From the NCBI RefSeq assembly GCF_002127325.2, contig NC_035433.2, positions 146,564,938-146,628,937 on the forward strand: 64,000 nucleotides of DNA. The letters are read 5' to 3'. Each line of letters starts with the position of its first letter. The stretch's first letter is position 1. The stretch is from Helianthus annuus. Taxonomy: Eukaryota > Streptophyta > Magnoliopsida > Asterales > Asteraceae. This document shows, in pieces, positions 33,172 to 45,817 of this stretch. The notes beneath the pieces are model-generated. The model was given only the letters and a program-made list of their open reading frames with translations. It had not been told where the DNA came from and made no database searches. Position numbers and translations under genes: made by a program.

Positions 33172-34089
33172 TCTATACTATATAATAAAAGAAACCTGTT
33201 TTGAGACACTTGTCATTCTCTCATTTAATTGATTAAAATTATTAATTATTAATAATACTAACAATAATAATAATATTTAATCTAAATTAATACAAATTTT
33301 TATTATTAATAATATTTAATCAAATCTAAAATCTAATCTAATAAAAAATTTTATTATCAATAATATTTTCGTAGTTAAAATTCATTATATTTAATTCGTG
33401 TATTTTTATAGTCTCCAAACTCATATTTCACAATTCAACTTGGTTCTAATTCTGATTTAAGCAAATTCATATTTTTGATATTTTATTATCCTTTTTCTAC
33501 AAGACTGAACTATAATTTATAGACATTAGGCTATCACAGATAAAGAAATGTTACACATATAAAGTTCTAAAATAGTTGGGATATCAATTAATTAAACAAA
33601 GAGATTTTAAATAAAAAACCTTATAATCGTAACATTATTATTATTAGAGTAATTATTATTATTAGAGTAAGGCTATTGTAAAAATAAGCTTAACATACTA
33701 AACATGAGAAAAGAAGTGAAGGCTATTGTCAAGCATGTATTTTAGTTCCAGAATCTAAATATACATGGGAGGCTTTGATGGTGTGCGGGGAGGATCTCCG
33801 CACAAGGCCCGCGATTTCGAGAGGCATGTGATTTAAAAAAAAAAATACGATACGTATATGTTATTTTTTTTAAATAGTAAACACATACCACTTGCAATAT
33901 AGGTCCATTTACAAAAAAAAAAAAAAAAAATTATGGTTTAGAATTTAGCTCACTTGGAATTAGGTTTATTTAACCCAATACTAATTTGATTTTTTTAAAT
34001 AATAATAAAACTTAACGGAAGGGCACATTTTTTCAAGCTCGAACAGAGTATGTGAATTCTCAGAGACGCATCTGTAAATATAAATCCTT

Positions 34090-34364
34090 TAGTTTTTTTA
34101 AATATATTTTTTTATTATTTGGTATATAAAATCATATTTATTCAACCCATGTAATACACAGAGGTTTTTAAAAATATAACTTTTTTTTATTATTTGGTAA
34201 ACAATATTACATTTATTCAACCCGTGTAATACAATGGTTTTAAAGATATAATTTTTTATTATTTGGTATATAATATTACATTTATTCAACCCGTACAATA
34301 CATATGGTTCTTATAGATATAACTTATTTTATTATTTAATATATAAAATTACATTTCTTCAACC
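34090..34364. repeat. Tandem repeats of Helitron 3'-tail (about 75 bp units)
   Basis: Four units of the form ttattatttggtatataaaa, ttacatttattcaacccgtg, taatacacgg. The fourth is interrupted by the solo LTR at 34370, and a further unit forms the true Helitron end (37100-37164). Confidence 0.75.
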
Positions 34365-34369
34365 CGTGC

Positions 34370-37067
34370 TGTGACAACCCGAACCATCACGGTTAGTAAC
34401 GTTTAAATCTTGTGATCTAATTAACTTGGAAATTCGGAATTTGTTAGGTAGTGTGTATTGGGCCAATACTTATATCTTATTAGTATCATTTTACTTGTTA
34501 GTTAGTCCAACAAGTTGGGTTGTAATCATATGGTGTACTATTAAACTTGGCCCAATAGCATAAGTAATTAAACTTAATTAAACTGGGCTACTCATTGTAT
34601 ACGAAATTGAACTGGCCCAATATCATAAGTAATCGAAGTAACCCTTATCCATAGGAGTGCACGTATGCGAGTTATACTCCAATTCGTTCATGATCTGCTT
34701 AAAACTTAAACAAACCCCCACTTCTTCTTCCTGGATTTCGATAAACAAACCCTACCCCCCCCTCTTACTTGATTCGCATCAGACGTAGGAGACCCCCTCC
34801 CCTTGTTCGAGTTGCATTCTAATCCATTAGTTCCGGTTAGTAATGCTTGCCTATTGTTATTATTCACATTTGCATGAGGGTGTTATGGATGATAATGTTC
34901 ACATGTGCTGTTAACTGGCATTGATTTATATGAGCCTTGATGATTATCTAGGATCGATCTTGTGTGAATATCGATTCATGTGTTACAGTAAATGATTAGG
35001 GTAGGGTATGTTGTGTTCTTGCATGATAAACAATGTTTAGGGTTCATGACTTTGATTGTGTATGCTGTAATGGATTGGATTATATACGTGTAAATTTATG
35101 ATGTTATCTATGATTAATGAACATAGTCTCGAAATAGATAATTACGGCTGATAATTGGGTTACGCAAATTGTGGGTTAGGGAATTGATTATAACGATACA
35201 CTATATGGGTATGATGATCATGTGTGAGTAATATTTGAGTGATTATTATGTTTGGGTAAAAAGGGGTATGAGCCGAGAGATCCCTTCCGTTGTGATAATT
35301 TCATATGTATACGGTAGCATAGTTAATGAATAATGATGAATAATTATTGTGATCTGATCATAGAAAGCAAACAAATGGCGAGTGTAACTTGATTATGTAA
35401 TTGAACTAATAAACTCATGTAACTTGGTTTGGCCAATGTGATAGAAAGTGCTGTTTGGGGATCTCGTGAGTGGGCTGGGAAAGACTGGGCCGGATAGTTA
35501 AGTGGCCGCATTAAACTTTACAAAACAAAATAGGTGGATTATATGAACATAAGTGTTTGAAGGTAAGGGTAGTTGTTGGGCCGATTGATGAAATAGGGTA
35601 GTTCACTGAACTGATCTAGTGTTGAATATTAGTTGATTGGGTTCATGTTATTGATTGGGGCTTTAACTAGTTAATCGGGTAGCTTAGTGGGTCACAAACT
35701 GGGTTAGAATTGTTGGGCCGAGGGAATTGATGGGCTGCATAGCCATTACGACGCGGCTGGGCTGCATGACCACGGGTCCTCAGCCAAGCCCACACCGATA
35801 TGTTTCGTTCGAATTGTTAATGGGCTTTGTTAGATCAGATTTCACGGAATTAGGCCACTGTTAACGCTAGGATGATAATTGTTGTGTGCTAAGTGAATAA
35901 TATAAAACTTCATTGGGTTTCACATGATCTGGGCCGGATACTTTAACTGATTTTATATGTGTTTGTTGGCCTAATAAATGTTAAATGGGTTGTTATAATT
36001 ATCGGACAAGTTAAAGTTATTGGGTCTTGCATGTTGGGCCAGCTGGGCCGCATCTTTGGCTGGAAGTGTAAGGGGCCTGATTACGTTAATGGGCTGCACT
36101 TTAAATAGGTTGATGTAATATGAATCATTTGGTTCACCGATCTTAGGTTGAATAATTATTGTTCTTGCTTGAGTTGTGTTTAACTGTTATACGTGCCATA
36201 CGTGACAACCACCGACGTGGTTTATGTGTAAACAAACTGTAAAACTGATCATTACCAAACACTCTTCTAGGTTGTGAGTATTGAACTTATTTAACGAGTA
36301 ACTTGGCTAACCGAGCAAACCTCAGGTGAGTTCACTGCACTTTTCTCAAGCATGCGTCCCGGTGGTTTGGGACAACTGGTAAACATTTGGAAGGGAAACA
36401 TTGGGTAAATAACTTAATCGGTTTTGGTTATTGCCTGGAGGGCAATGGGGGTGATTAGTTGATAGCGCTATTAGGTGGGAAACCTCACACCGGGCCGTAA
36501 GGACGGGCGTGAACTGATTATCTGGGTATGGCTATGGTTGTTAGAGGCACACTCCTCGGATACATATGGGCACTCTCCCTAGGGTATCTAACGAAGGCAA
36601 CATAGCAAACGGTCGTTAAGGGGTACCCACTCCCCGGATACACATGGGCACACTCCCTAGGGTATCTAGCATGAGCAACATCGTATCGCAACGTTAAATC
36701 GTATTAACATACATATGGTAACATAACTTGTTAACAAAACCTTGAACTCACCAGCGTAGTCTGACACACTTGTTGCATGCGTGTAGGTAATTATTGAAGG
36801 AACTTGGGAGCTTGCTGTCTGATGCTGCTGGAGTGGTTGTGGTCATAATAAACAGTTATTTGATTTGCTTTTGATACATATACGCACTTATACATTTATG
36901 CTTCCGCTCAATACTTTGGTTTTGGTTTAACTTTTCGAATGATACATTTCTTTCAATTGGGTATTTCAATACATTATAACTTGTGTTTGATATGGTTGGT
37001 GGCTCTTTGTTGGATCGTTGCACCTCCAATAGGGATATGCCCTAGGTGGTTATTTGGGGGTGTGACA
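34370..37067 (+). mobile_element. Solo LTR, 2.7 kb, probably Ty3/gypsy-type
   Basis: Begins TGTGACAACCCGAACC and ends GGGGGTGTGACA. Exact 5-bp TSD CGTGC at 34365-34369 and 37068-37072. There is no internal direct LTR copy, PBS-pol region or coding frame, so it is best read as a solo LTR left by recombination. The TGTGACAACCC start and large size suggest a gypsy chromovirus-type LTR (inference). Confidence 0.75.
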
Positions 37068-37164
37068 CGTGCAATAAATGAGGCTTTTAAAAAGATAATG
37101 TTTTATTATTTGGTATATAAAATTCATTTATTAAACCCGTGTAATACACGGGGTTATAACCTAG

Positions 37165-37541
37165 TATCTATTATAATAAAAAATTTTAACGTCACGTGTA
37201 ATTATTAAAATCCCTTTTCTACATGTGTCTTTTACACTAACTTAAATTAAAATATTAATTTTTATTTCCTATGATATAGAAATATATATTTTAAATCTTT
37301 ATATAATCTCTATCTCTATCTTTAATAAACAAAATTCTTAGAGGACACATAACAAAGTTCTAGGCAACCTTAATTTTTGTTTTTCCTCCTAAATTGTATA
37401 CCCATTTAACTTACACTCGGATCCTTACTAGTATAAGATTTATCCGATTTCGTTTTCAATATCAAGTTTAATACATACCTTATTTCATTTTCACCAATTT
37501 CACACGTTTTCATTATTCAAACTTTAATATTCTATAATAAA
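37165..37541. other. AT-rich intergenic DNA
   Basis: No gene recognised. Starts with a tctattataataaaa stretch resembling a second degraded Helitron 5' end. Confidence 0.4.
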
Positions 37542-37711
37542 GGGAAATTGGATTTTAATAATCTCACACAGAGGTGCTTGGTCAATAATAATCTCACTTT
37601 TAAAAATTTATACTGACAGTCCCGCCTTATAAAAATTTATACAGTAGCAATTTTTTAAAAGTAGGATTCTTATGGGCCAATCACCGTGAGATTATCATTA
37701 TCCAATTTCCC
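37542..37711. mobile_element. Mutator-type MITE, 170 bp, 9-bp TSD
   Basis: Termini gggaaattggattttaataa and the inverse ending ttatccaatttccc. Exact 9-bp direct repeats TATAATAAA at 37533-37541 and 37712-37720. Same broad group as 2818-3135 and 53627-54159. Confidence 0.85.
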
Positions 37712-38800
37712 TATAATAAATTTTAAATTAGCCGTTATTTTGTTTCAATTTTTTAAAATCTAAGACTCGTGATTCTTCTGATTTTCCTCTTTTGCCTCTT
37801 ATAATCACATTTTTAAACTTACAAAAATAAAACAAAGTTTTACTAATTCAAGTCATGTTATACATATGATTCTAACCTAGTTATATAATATTTTAATATG
37901 ATATCAAAAAATTAGTTTTACGATCGAATTTAAAGCAACTTTTATATAATTTTTTTTTATCAAAAACATTCTTAAAAATGAATTTTAATTTGTTTCACCT
38001 TTATGTAAAGTTGATAACTTAAAATTATCACTTAATTCAAACGATGGCATATATTTAGAAAAACAAAATCAATATTTTTTTAATTTGGACTAAAATTTGT
38101 TTTTGAAGAAGCAAATGTACATTTGTTGCACTCAAAAAACTCAAATGGTGAGCATGGCCCATCGATTGACAAAGAAATAGGAAACAGCCCACAAAGAATT
38201 GAAGGAAAGATGTGGTGCAGCCCATTACATAGAACAGCCCATTACACGGCCTATGTACTTATGTAGGCAGAGGCGGTTGGCAACTTTGGATGAGTTAAAA
38301 AGAGGGGTCTACATCAATCTTTAGGGCAATTTTTCGAAGGGTGGACCACAGCCTTTGGCTGTTGTTATGAGAGACTAATCAATCAATATATGTTATGTCC
38401 ATGTTACTAGGCCTGGCAAAACTAACCCGGACGCCTAGTTTTGGGTTTGTATGGGTCATCACAATGACCTTGTGGGTCATTCTGGACATGGGGACTTTCA
38501 AGAATGGGTTGGATTGAAACTAGTGTATTTCCCATACGGTTTATAATGGGTTGAAACAAATCTAGGAAAGGGTTAGAATGTGTTGGCTACTTGTCCAGCA
38601 CTCTTCGTGAACCTACACCGATTCGGTGAGAGGGAGGGAAGGGGGAGATATGGGTGTGTGGTGGGGTCCATTCCTTCTCAACCAATCACACATTTTTTTC
38701 GTTTTTTTAAATAGTTTACCTAAATCCCATTAGGTAAACCACCGCCAATGGTTTTGAGCATTAGGTAACTTATTTAGGTGAATTAACATGACAATGTGTG
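37712..38800. other. Intergenic DNA, no gene
   Basis: AT-rich first half, more mixed second half (38150-38800). No frame, RNA gene or bounded repeat could be supported. Confidence 0.45.
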
Positions 38801-40155
38801 TGTCACGGGCCCCGGCCCGTTTTGCCCGGTTCAGAAGCGACGGGACAGAAACCCATGGTATTCGTACTTAATTGGCAGCGGAAAATTTTAACAGGATTGT
38901 TTAAACTGAAAACACCGAATTATTTTATTATTAATATCGGGGCAAAAACCCGTAATTTATAAGAAAGGAATTTCACTGGGAAATCCCCTGATTACAGAAA
39001 ACATGTTTTATTTATTTACTGAACCACTTCGTTCAAGCTGGAGTGCTACACGACACTTTTCCTTGTTCACAGTAAATCACCTAATCACCTGAAACATGTT
39101 TTAAAAAGATTTGATCAGCGAAAAATACTGGCGAGTGCATTCAATTCGTACAAAACAACACATTGTTATAATTTACAGTATTAAGAGCGATTACAATTGC
39201 TTCTATCTTATAATTAGCTGACCCAGTTGTCACTTGACCGGATCTGTGACTGTGGTCATATCACTATTGGGTCCGTTCACCCAAAAGTGACGTATCACTA
39301 TTTAGGTCCGTTCACCTAAAGGCTAAAAGTGACGCCAGATAAGTAATGTATACGAAACCCTACTTACTGTCAGTAATTTAAGATAACAAAGACTTAATCA
39401 CTGTAAATATAACGGGAAAACATTTAGGGTTTTGGAAAGCACTTTGATAAAAACAGAATGACCCACAATGCAGATTTAAACGATCAAAGGTAGCCTACTG
39501 GTTATGCTGGTAAACCTAGTAAAAATATACAATGCAAACGAAGCTAGGTTAGTAACTTAATTCAACATTTACGATAATTCACGAGATCGAAACCCTCACG
39601 ACAAATGACAAAGTATAACCCAATGTGGGCAGCACTTAAACATCCATCCGATCGGTTTTAATCGATCGGACATTGTATCGTAGCAGTGATCGAGTTATTA
39701 CCCTACTATCGTAGCAGTAACTTGAGATTTTGATTATATTTGAAAGAAATAGACGATTGAGGGGTGAAACGAACGTAATTTTTGGTCGAAATATGCAAAC
39801 TGTTTAAATGCCAACCCCTGGAATTTACAGCCAAATTTGGTCGCTCCCGCGTGTCGCGACAGATTCTCGGGTTTCTTCCGCGTGTCGCCTGAGACGACCA
39901 CCTAACCTAGGGTAGCCTTGTGTTGAGTATAGCCCTGGTGAGTTGCCAAAAATCGAAAATACGTGTTTTATAATTGTTTTGAACGGATAAACTTAATTAG
40001 GGGATCCCCCCTCCCTTGAGTTTTAGGGGACCTGTTGCTAGTTTCGTCCGCTTTTCTAATTCCGGGTCGCACCGTGCCACTTGAGAGTTTTAATTAGGGT
40101 TTCTTAGTGTGCCTTTTTAGAATAGAAATTAGAAAATTTTGCTAGGGTTGTTACA
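38801..40155 (-). mobile_element. Solo LTR, 1.36 kb (minus orientation)
   Basis: On the plus strand TGTCACGGGCCCCGG…GGGTTGTTACA, so on the minus strand TGTAACAACCC…CCGTGACA, a gypsy-like LTR start. Flanked by GTGTG (38796-38800) and GCGTG (40156-40160), a 5-bp duplication with one mismatch. No internal region or coding sequence. Confidence 0.65.
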
Positions 40156-40866
40156 GCGTGATTGGGTGAATTAGGAGTTTACCTATTCCAAATGTTTTAA
40201 CCACTCCCTTCAGCCTTACTAACATTAGGAGGCTCACTTGTGAAGGGTTGGTAATTAGGTGCAGGGGCGGAACCAGAGGGGGGTCAAGAGGGTCCGTTGA
40301 CCCTCCGGGCAACGGAACTTTTTGAATTTTTATTTATAAATTTTGAGTTTTTTAATAATAAACTTAGAGATGGACCCCCTAATTTGAACCATTATAGAAT
40401 ATAAGCTTATGATGACCCCCTAACTAAATCGTTCTGGTTCCGCCACTGATTAGGTGGGTAGTTGATATTTGTGAAGGGGCGATTAGATTGTGTAGTTATT
40501 ATTAAAACTTGTCTTTAATTGTTATTTCAATTCAGAAATCCTAAGGTCATGTCTATATAGTGTTTTAGTAACTAAATGAAGTGTTATGTGAAATCGGTAA
40601 CCTGAATCTTGGGTGAGAGGTGTTTTTCTTTAATATGATAACACTTTTCTCAAGTAATTTTCTAGTTTCCTTCAAAACAATCAAAACCCCCCAAATCTAT
40701 ATTAGTATTAGTGAATCTGATTAATTAGTTATACACTAACCAAATATTCGTTGTGGAGACGACCTTACTTACCCATATTTGTTTAGGTGTTTAAGTCACA
40801 ATATACTTATTTTTATTAGCCCACAATAGCTACATAAATACCCAATGATTCTTAATGAAATTGGGC
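40156..40866. other. Intergenic DNA containing one MITE
   Basis: Non-coding apart from the MITE at 40262-40448, annotated separately. The last bases (40862-40866, TGGGC) are the target duplication of the copia element that follows. Confidence 0.5.
40262..40448. mobile_element. hAT-type MITE, 187 bp, 8-bp TSD ATTAGGTG
   Basis: Begins caggggcggaaccaga and ends ctggttccgccactg. Exact 8-bp duplications ATTAGGTG at 40254-40261 and 40449-40456. Related by its terminus to, but distinct from, the cagtggcggacc family. Confidence 0.9.
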
Positions 40867-41036
40867 TGTCGGAAAGAAGAAAATAAATAGTATAGGGGGC
40901 TAATATGTAACTTGGTGTTCTATATAAGCACCATTTCTTTGTAACCCTAGATGAGGAACCTTTGTACAACTTCAATACAGTTTTTCTCAATACAATTCAA
41001 ACCCTAGTTAGAGATCATTCTCTATACCAAACAACA
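40867..41036 (+). repeat. 5' LTR, copia element 40867-45303
   Basis: 170 bp, TGTCGGAAAG…CAAACAACA. Contains TATATAAG at 40921-40928 as a likely promoter TATA box. Confidence 0.92.
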
Positions 41037-41048
41037 TGGTATCAGAGC

Positions 41049-41800
41049 AGGTTTCCGATTCGTAAAACCCCTATCGATCTTCGCTTGGAAATCAAAATCA
41101 GTTTTTACTTATCCTAGCCTATTCAAAACTCAAACCTGAAAAATCGAAATCAATCCTCAATCTGTCGGGTTTAATCGCAAAACCGCAAAACCAAACCAAA
41201 ATCAGTTTTGTTCAACCGCAAATCAGTTCAACTTCCGGCGAACTAGCAAAACCATCAGTCCAATCATTGTTCAATCACACCTGTTTGTTCCAATTAATTG
41301 TTGAGCAAAATCATTGTTCCAATCATTGGTCCAATCAATTTTTTTTTGTTGACCGTTTTTGAAGTTGGTCCAATCAATTTATATACATTCCTTTTATATA
41401 ATTGAAGTTGGTCCAATCATCTTGTACCTACCTTTTGTTCTAACTTCCTTTTATATAATTTCGCTGCCGATTCTTTTTATATAGTTACGCTGCCGACAAT
41501 CAATCCCGACCAATTTCGATGCTCTTATTTCGCTATTTTATTTCGCTGTTTGATAATTTCGCTATTCGCAAAGGATCAATTCGCTTTCGTTGTCGGTAGC
41601 GAATTTGCGGGCTTTCAAATCTTGAACGCGAGTTCAAGTCGCCCGGCGTATTTAATAAGTACGCCGGTAAGCGCACGTCATTCTCTGGCGTCGTTTTGTT
41701 GGCGGATTTAAGTCGCTCGGTTCGGTTACCGGCGAATTTGATAAGTCTTGAACGCGAGCTTACGACTTCCAGTGAAGTTAAAAAAAAATTGAAAAAGAAA
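41049..41800 (+). other. Leader of copia element, gag absent
   Basis: Expected position of gag. The sequence has no Gag-like frame on the plus strand; the minus-strand frame at 41533-41814 shows no homology. Gag was presumably deleted or has decayed beyond recognition. Confidence 0.5.
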
Positions 41801-42485
41801 TGGAAATCAATCATGGTAAGAACAGTGCTTGGATTTTCGACTCTGGTGCCACTGACACCATGACGTTTGAACCATTAGACATACGGTCAATGACCCAACC
41901 TCAAAAATCTCAAATACATACAGTACAGCAAACAACGGAACGATGCAAGTGAAAGGAGGAGGAGTAATTGAAATTTCACCAACTATGAAATTGTCAAATT
42001 GCCTCTATGTTTCGTCCTTATCACACAAATTACTGTCAATCAGTCATATTACCAAAGAATTAAATTGCACGGTACTAATGCACCCTACTTTCTGTCTCCT
42101 ACAGGATATCAGGACGGGTGTGATTATTGGACGTGGTACTGAGCGCCAAGGGTTGTACTATGTGGATGAAGTGGCTCACCAGGGTACTGTGATGTTGGCT
42201 CATGGAACTGATAACCGGGACGCCTGGCTATGGCATCGACGTTTGGGACATCCATCCCATGGTTATTCGCACCTTTTGTTTCCAAAACTCTTCCCTTCAA
42301 ATGGGAAAATAGATTGTGAAACCTGTCTTCGCGCCAAAAGCCATCGACACCCGTTCAAACCTAGCAATACGAAAGTTGCTTCACCTTTCTCATTAATCCA
42401 TTCTGATGTGTGGGGTCCTGCTCCTGTAATAGGGGGCAGGGTCTTCGGTACTTTATATTATTCGTGGATGATTGTACTCGCATGA
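41801..42485 (+). pseudogene. Copia protease remnant and GAG-pre-integrase zinc region
   Basis: Protease motif WIFDSGATDTMTF lies near 41830-41868, then a frame change at about 41940. The next frame reads LYVSSLSHKLLSISHI, the HHCC zinc-binding pre-integrase region (WLWHRRLGHPSHGYSH… IDCETCLRAKSH), then the start of the integrase core (LIHSDVWGPA). It stops at 42485 after a frameshift in the segment normally reading FVDDCTRM. Confidence 0.8.
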
Positions 42486-43272
42486 CATGAGTATATTTTT
42501 TAAAAAATAAAGCCGAAGTTTTCGAAAAATTTGTCATGTTTTATGCTATGATTCAAACTCAATTCCAAACTCAAATCCAAATCCTTCGATCCGACAATGG
42601 GGGGGGGGGGAATTTGTCAATACATCTATGAAACAATTCTTTACAACCAAAGGATTAATTCATCAAACCTCTTGTGCCCATACCCCATAACAAAATGGTG
42701 TTTCCGAACGGAAAAACCGTATTATCCTTGAAATGACTCGAGCCCTTTTGATAGAATCTCAAGTCCCTAAATCTTTCTGGGCGGAGGCGGTTGCAACCTC
42801 CGTGTATCTGCTGAATCGGCTTCCCACAAAAGTTCTTAAATTCAAGACTCCCCTAGATTGTCTGTCTAAATCTGCCAATATTCCCCATCCTCTTACACTT
42901 GAACCTCGAATCTTTGGGTGTACCGCTTTTGTCCATATACCCAAAACCAACCGAAACAAACTTGGCCCATGTGTTGAGAAATGTGTATTTGTCGACTATG
43001 GGATCGATCAAATCGGTTACCGGTGTTATAATCCAACAACTCGTCAAATGTTCACCACAATGAATGTTGACTTTCGTGAAACAAAATACTTTTATAACAC
43101 CCAACTCAGTGGTCAGGGGGAGAATGACAGTATGGACACTCTGAGCTGGTTAACCCAATTCCCTCATCTGAAGAAGTCACAACAGAAGACTATCACAGTA
43201 CTGCGAGTCCTTCAAACACAGACACACAATCCACGGAGCACAGTACCACTGAAGAAAGTCCATCCAACGTGA
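42486..43272 (+). pseudogene. Copia integrase, C-terminal part
   Basis: The 42486-42732 part is broken: a G run (42600-42609) disrupts the DNGGEF-like motif, and a stop replaces a residue before QNGVSERKN. From 42733 the frame reads MTRALLIESQVPKSFWAEAV, VYLLNRLPTKVL and IFGCTAFVHIPK, the usual region after the catalytic Glu. Degenerate; not functional. Confidence 0.8.
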
Positions 43273-44468
43273 TGCCTGAGGTAAGAAATACTGAGAACCC
43301 TGAATGTTCTACGTCTTATAACTATGAGACAACAGGGGAACATATAGAACCGACAACAACAGAACATGTTGATCCAGTTGTTGAACAGGTTGAACCAGTT
43401 GTTGAACATGTTGAATCAGTTGCAGCGGAGACTACCGGAAGATACTCTCTTCCACCTAGAGCCAATAGAGGAGTTCCTCCAAAACGGTACTCCCCAGAGA
43501 GGGAAACCAAAAATTCAAGATATCCTGTAGCTAATATGGTCAACGGGAACTTATCTAACAGTGCAAAAGCATTTGTTGCTTCTCTATACACTGAACAGAT
43601 ACCTACTTCCGTAAAGGAAGCTCAAGGTAAGAAGAACTGGGAAGAAGCAATGGAAGTGGAGATGCGTGCTCTTATGAAAAACAATACATGGGAGAAGTGC
43701 ATTCTTCCTAAAGGAAAGAAAACTGTTGGATGCCGGTGGGTGTATTCGATTAAATATAAACCAGATGGTTCCATTGGAAGATACAAAGCCCGACTTGCAG
43801 CCAAAGGGTACACTCAGACGTATGGGATCGATTACTCTGAGACATTTTCTCCGGTTGCAAAAATGGATACCATCAGAGTCCTCTTTTCCGTTGCAGCTAA
43901 TAAGGATTGGCCCCTTCATCAATTTGATGTTACAAATGCATTTCTTCATGGAGACCTAACTGAAGAAGTTTACATGGAAGCACCTCCAGGTTTTTCAGGG
44001 GTTTTTAAAGATGGGGAAGTTTGTAGGTTGAAGAAATCTCTATACGAGCTAAAACAGTCTCCTCGGGCATGGTTTGGAAAGTTCACCTTGGCCATGAAAG
44101 AATACGGGTATCGCCAAAGTAACGCTGATCATACCTTATTCCTCAAAAGGAGGAACGGCCTCGTAACTTGCTTGATCATATATGTGGACGACATGATTAT
44201 CACCGGAGATGATGTAGAAGAAATAGCACAACTGAAAAGGAATTTGTTTTCAAAGTTTGAAATGAAAGACCTTGGGAATCTCAAGTATTTCCTTGGAATT
44301 GAAGTTCTCAGATCTAAACGGGGGATTTTCATCTACCAAAAGAAGTATGTTCTTGACCTCCTAGCAGAAACTGGGTTGATTGATTGTAAACTAGCTGATA
44401 CGCCAACCACAATCTTCACATGGAACTCGATGGAAAGCTCGCAGACAGAGAAAGATACCAAAGGCTAG
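43269..44468 (+). pseudogene. Copia reverse transcriptase
   Basis: Reads KTVGCRWVYSIKYKPDGSIG, YKARLAAKGYTQTYGIDY, FDVTNAFLHGDLTEEVYM and the catalytic box YVDDMIITGDD (near 44180-44212). The RT frame itself is long and nearly intact, but it is separated from integrase by a frameshift and ends at 44468, overlapping the RNase H frame. Confidence 0.88.
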
Positions 44469-45157
44469 TGGGTAAGTTAATTTATCTTTCCCATACTCGC
44501 CCTGATATAGCTTACGCCGTTGGAGTGGTAAGTCAGTTTATGCACCAACCACAAGTTGCCCATATGGAAGCTACTCAGAGAATTCTAAGGTATCTCAAGG
44601 GAACTGCAGGCCATGGTGTGCTGTTCAAAACAAATGGGCATTTAACTGTTGAGCTCTACACTGACGCAGACTGGGCAGGAGATAAGGGAAACCGAAGGTC
44701 TACATCAGGGTACTTCTCCTTGGTTGGCGGAAACCTAGTTACCTGGAGAAGTAAGAAACAGAAGGTGGTTGCTCTGTCAAGTGCAGAAGCAGAGTTCAGA
44801 GGTATAGCTCGAGGGTTAAGCGGAGTTCTTTGGATCAGGAAGCTGCTAGAAGACATTGGCTTTTCACAAAAGGCTCCTAGTAAAGTTATGTGTGACAATA
44901 CCGCTGCAATACAAATCTCAGAAAACCCAGTTCAACATGATCGAACAAAACACGTGGAGGTAGATCGACATTTCATCAAAGAAAAGTTGAAAGGAGGAAT
45001 CATAGAGCTCCCGTATGTAGCATCAAAAGATCAACTTGCAGATATCCTCACAAAGGCAGTCAACGGAAACGCGTTTAATAGCTGTTTGAGCAAGTTGAGC
45101 GTTGGTAACCCCACTACTCAACTTGAGGGGGAGTGTCGGAAAGAAGAAAATAAATAG
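44420..45157 (+). pseudogene. Copia RNase H domain
   Basis: Reads RLVGKLIYLSHTRPDIAYAV, LYTDADWAGD, SGYFSLVGGNLVTWRSKKQ, ALSSAEAEFRGI, DNTAAIQISENP, HVEVDRHFIKEKL and DQLADILTKAV. Catalytic Asp/Glu positions (TDADW, SSAEAE, DNTAAI) are kept. A frameshift separates it from RT. The last codons run into the 3' LTR. Confidence 0.88.
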
Positions 45158-45303
45158 TATAGGGGGCTAATATGTAACTTGGTGTTCTATATAAGCACCA
45201 TTTCTTTGTAACCCTAGATGAAAAACCTTGGTACAACTTCAATACAGTTTTTCTCAATACAATTCAAACCCTAGTCAGACATCATTCTCTATACCAAACA
45301 ACA
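45134..45303 (+). repeat. 3' LTR, copia element 40867-45303
   Basis: 170 bp copy with TATATAAG at 45188-45195. Preceded by the purine tract gagggggag. Confidence 0.92.
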
Positions 45304-45410
45304 TGGGCATGGGTGAAGAAATCTTTGAAGCTTTTGGCTTTCTTTAAAGTCGACTTCGAAAAGCCATACATCGGGCCCGTGAACCATTGTGGGATCAAAA
45401 TAATATTTCA

Positions 45411-45614
45411 TCAAACTCTTGTTTGCCACTTCATGTCTCGCAAGACAAAAGTGTGCCTCAAAATAGGGTGTGGAGGAGAACGGCTAACGTTTTGCATGGC
45501 TTGTATCGCGAGGGCACATGCACTCATAATCGCTTCTTCCTCCTCCGCGATTTCTTCGGGTGAAAAAAATCTTCGGTAAATATCGGTGAATGAATCTTCC
45601 GATTGGGAGCCCAT
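45411..45614 (-). pseudogene. Transposase-like N-terminal fragment (PIF/Harbinger-type, tentative)
   Basis: 67 codons starting MGSQSEDSFTDIYRRFF with the acidic stretch EEIAEEEEAIMSACALAI and RSPPHPILRH. Acidic, Ala-rich starts of this kind occur in plant HARBI1-like transposases. The frame stops after MKWQTRV and the copia element at 45303 lies just beyond. It could equally be an unknown small fragment; no catalytic part is visible. Confidence 0.3.
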
Positions 45615-45817
45615 TATTTTTAAAAGAAAGTGGGAGTATTATTTTGATGAATGAGAGTTTTTTGAGGTTTGGTTGAGGTGAATGTTAAAGATAATGGTAT
45701 ATATAGATTGTTTAGGAATTTTTTTTATTAAGTATATGACCATTTGCAACAGTCAGTTTTTTGAAAATCTCCCCCTTCACGTCGCTATGCTCTTCGCGAG
45801 CTTTCGAAATCAAGCAC

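Larger units (their letters stand above)
33172..37164 (+). mobile_element. Non-autonomous Helitron with nested insertions
   Basis: The 5' end is A^TCTATACTATATAATAAAAG. The 3' end has a GC-rich hairpin cccgtgt-aat-acacggg (37136-37152), eight bases, then CTAG^T (37161-37164). These are the hallmarks of Helitrons, which insert between A and T without target duplication. No Rep/helicase frame is present. A tandem array of the 3'-tail sequence lies at 34090-34364. A 2.7-kb solo LTR splits one of these tail repeats. A degenerate relative of the hAT-type MITE at 45818 lies at about 33770-34078. Confidence 0.75.
40867..45303 (+). mobile_element. Degenerate Ty1/copia retrotransposon with 170-bp LTRs, gag missing
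   Basis: LTRs 40867-41036 and 45134-45303 (both 170 bp, about five mismatches by eye). TSD TGGGC at 40862-40866 and 45304-45308. PBS tggtatcagagc 41037-41048; polypurine cttgagggggag before the 3' LTR. The internal order is protease remnant, integrase, reverse transcriptase, RNase H, with several stops and frameshifts. No Gag is encoded in the 760 bp after the PBS. Confidence 0.93.

Noticed and set aside
34370..37067. Complete small LTR retrotransposon rather than solo LTR
   Set aside because: No internal direct repeat, primer site or coding region could be found; a single LTR with TSD explains it better.
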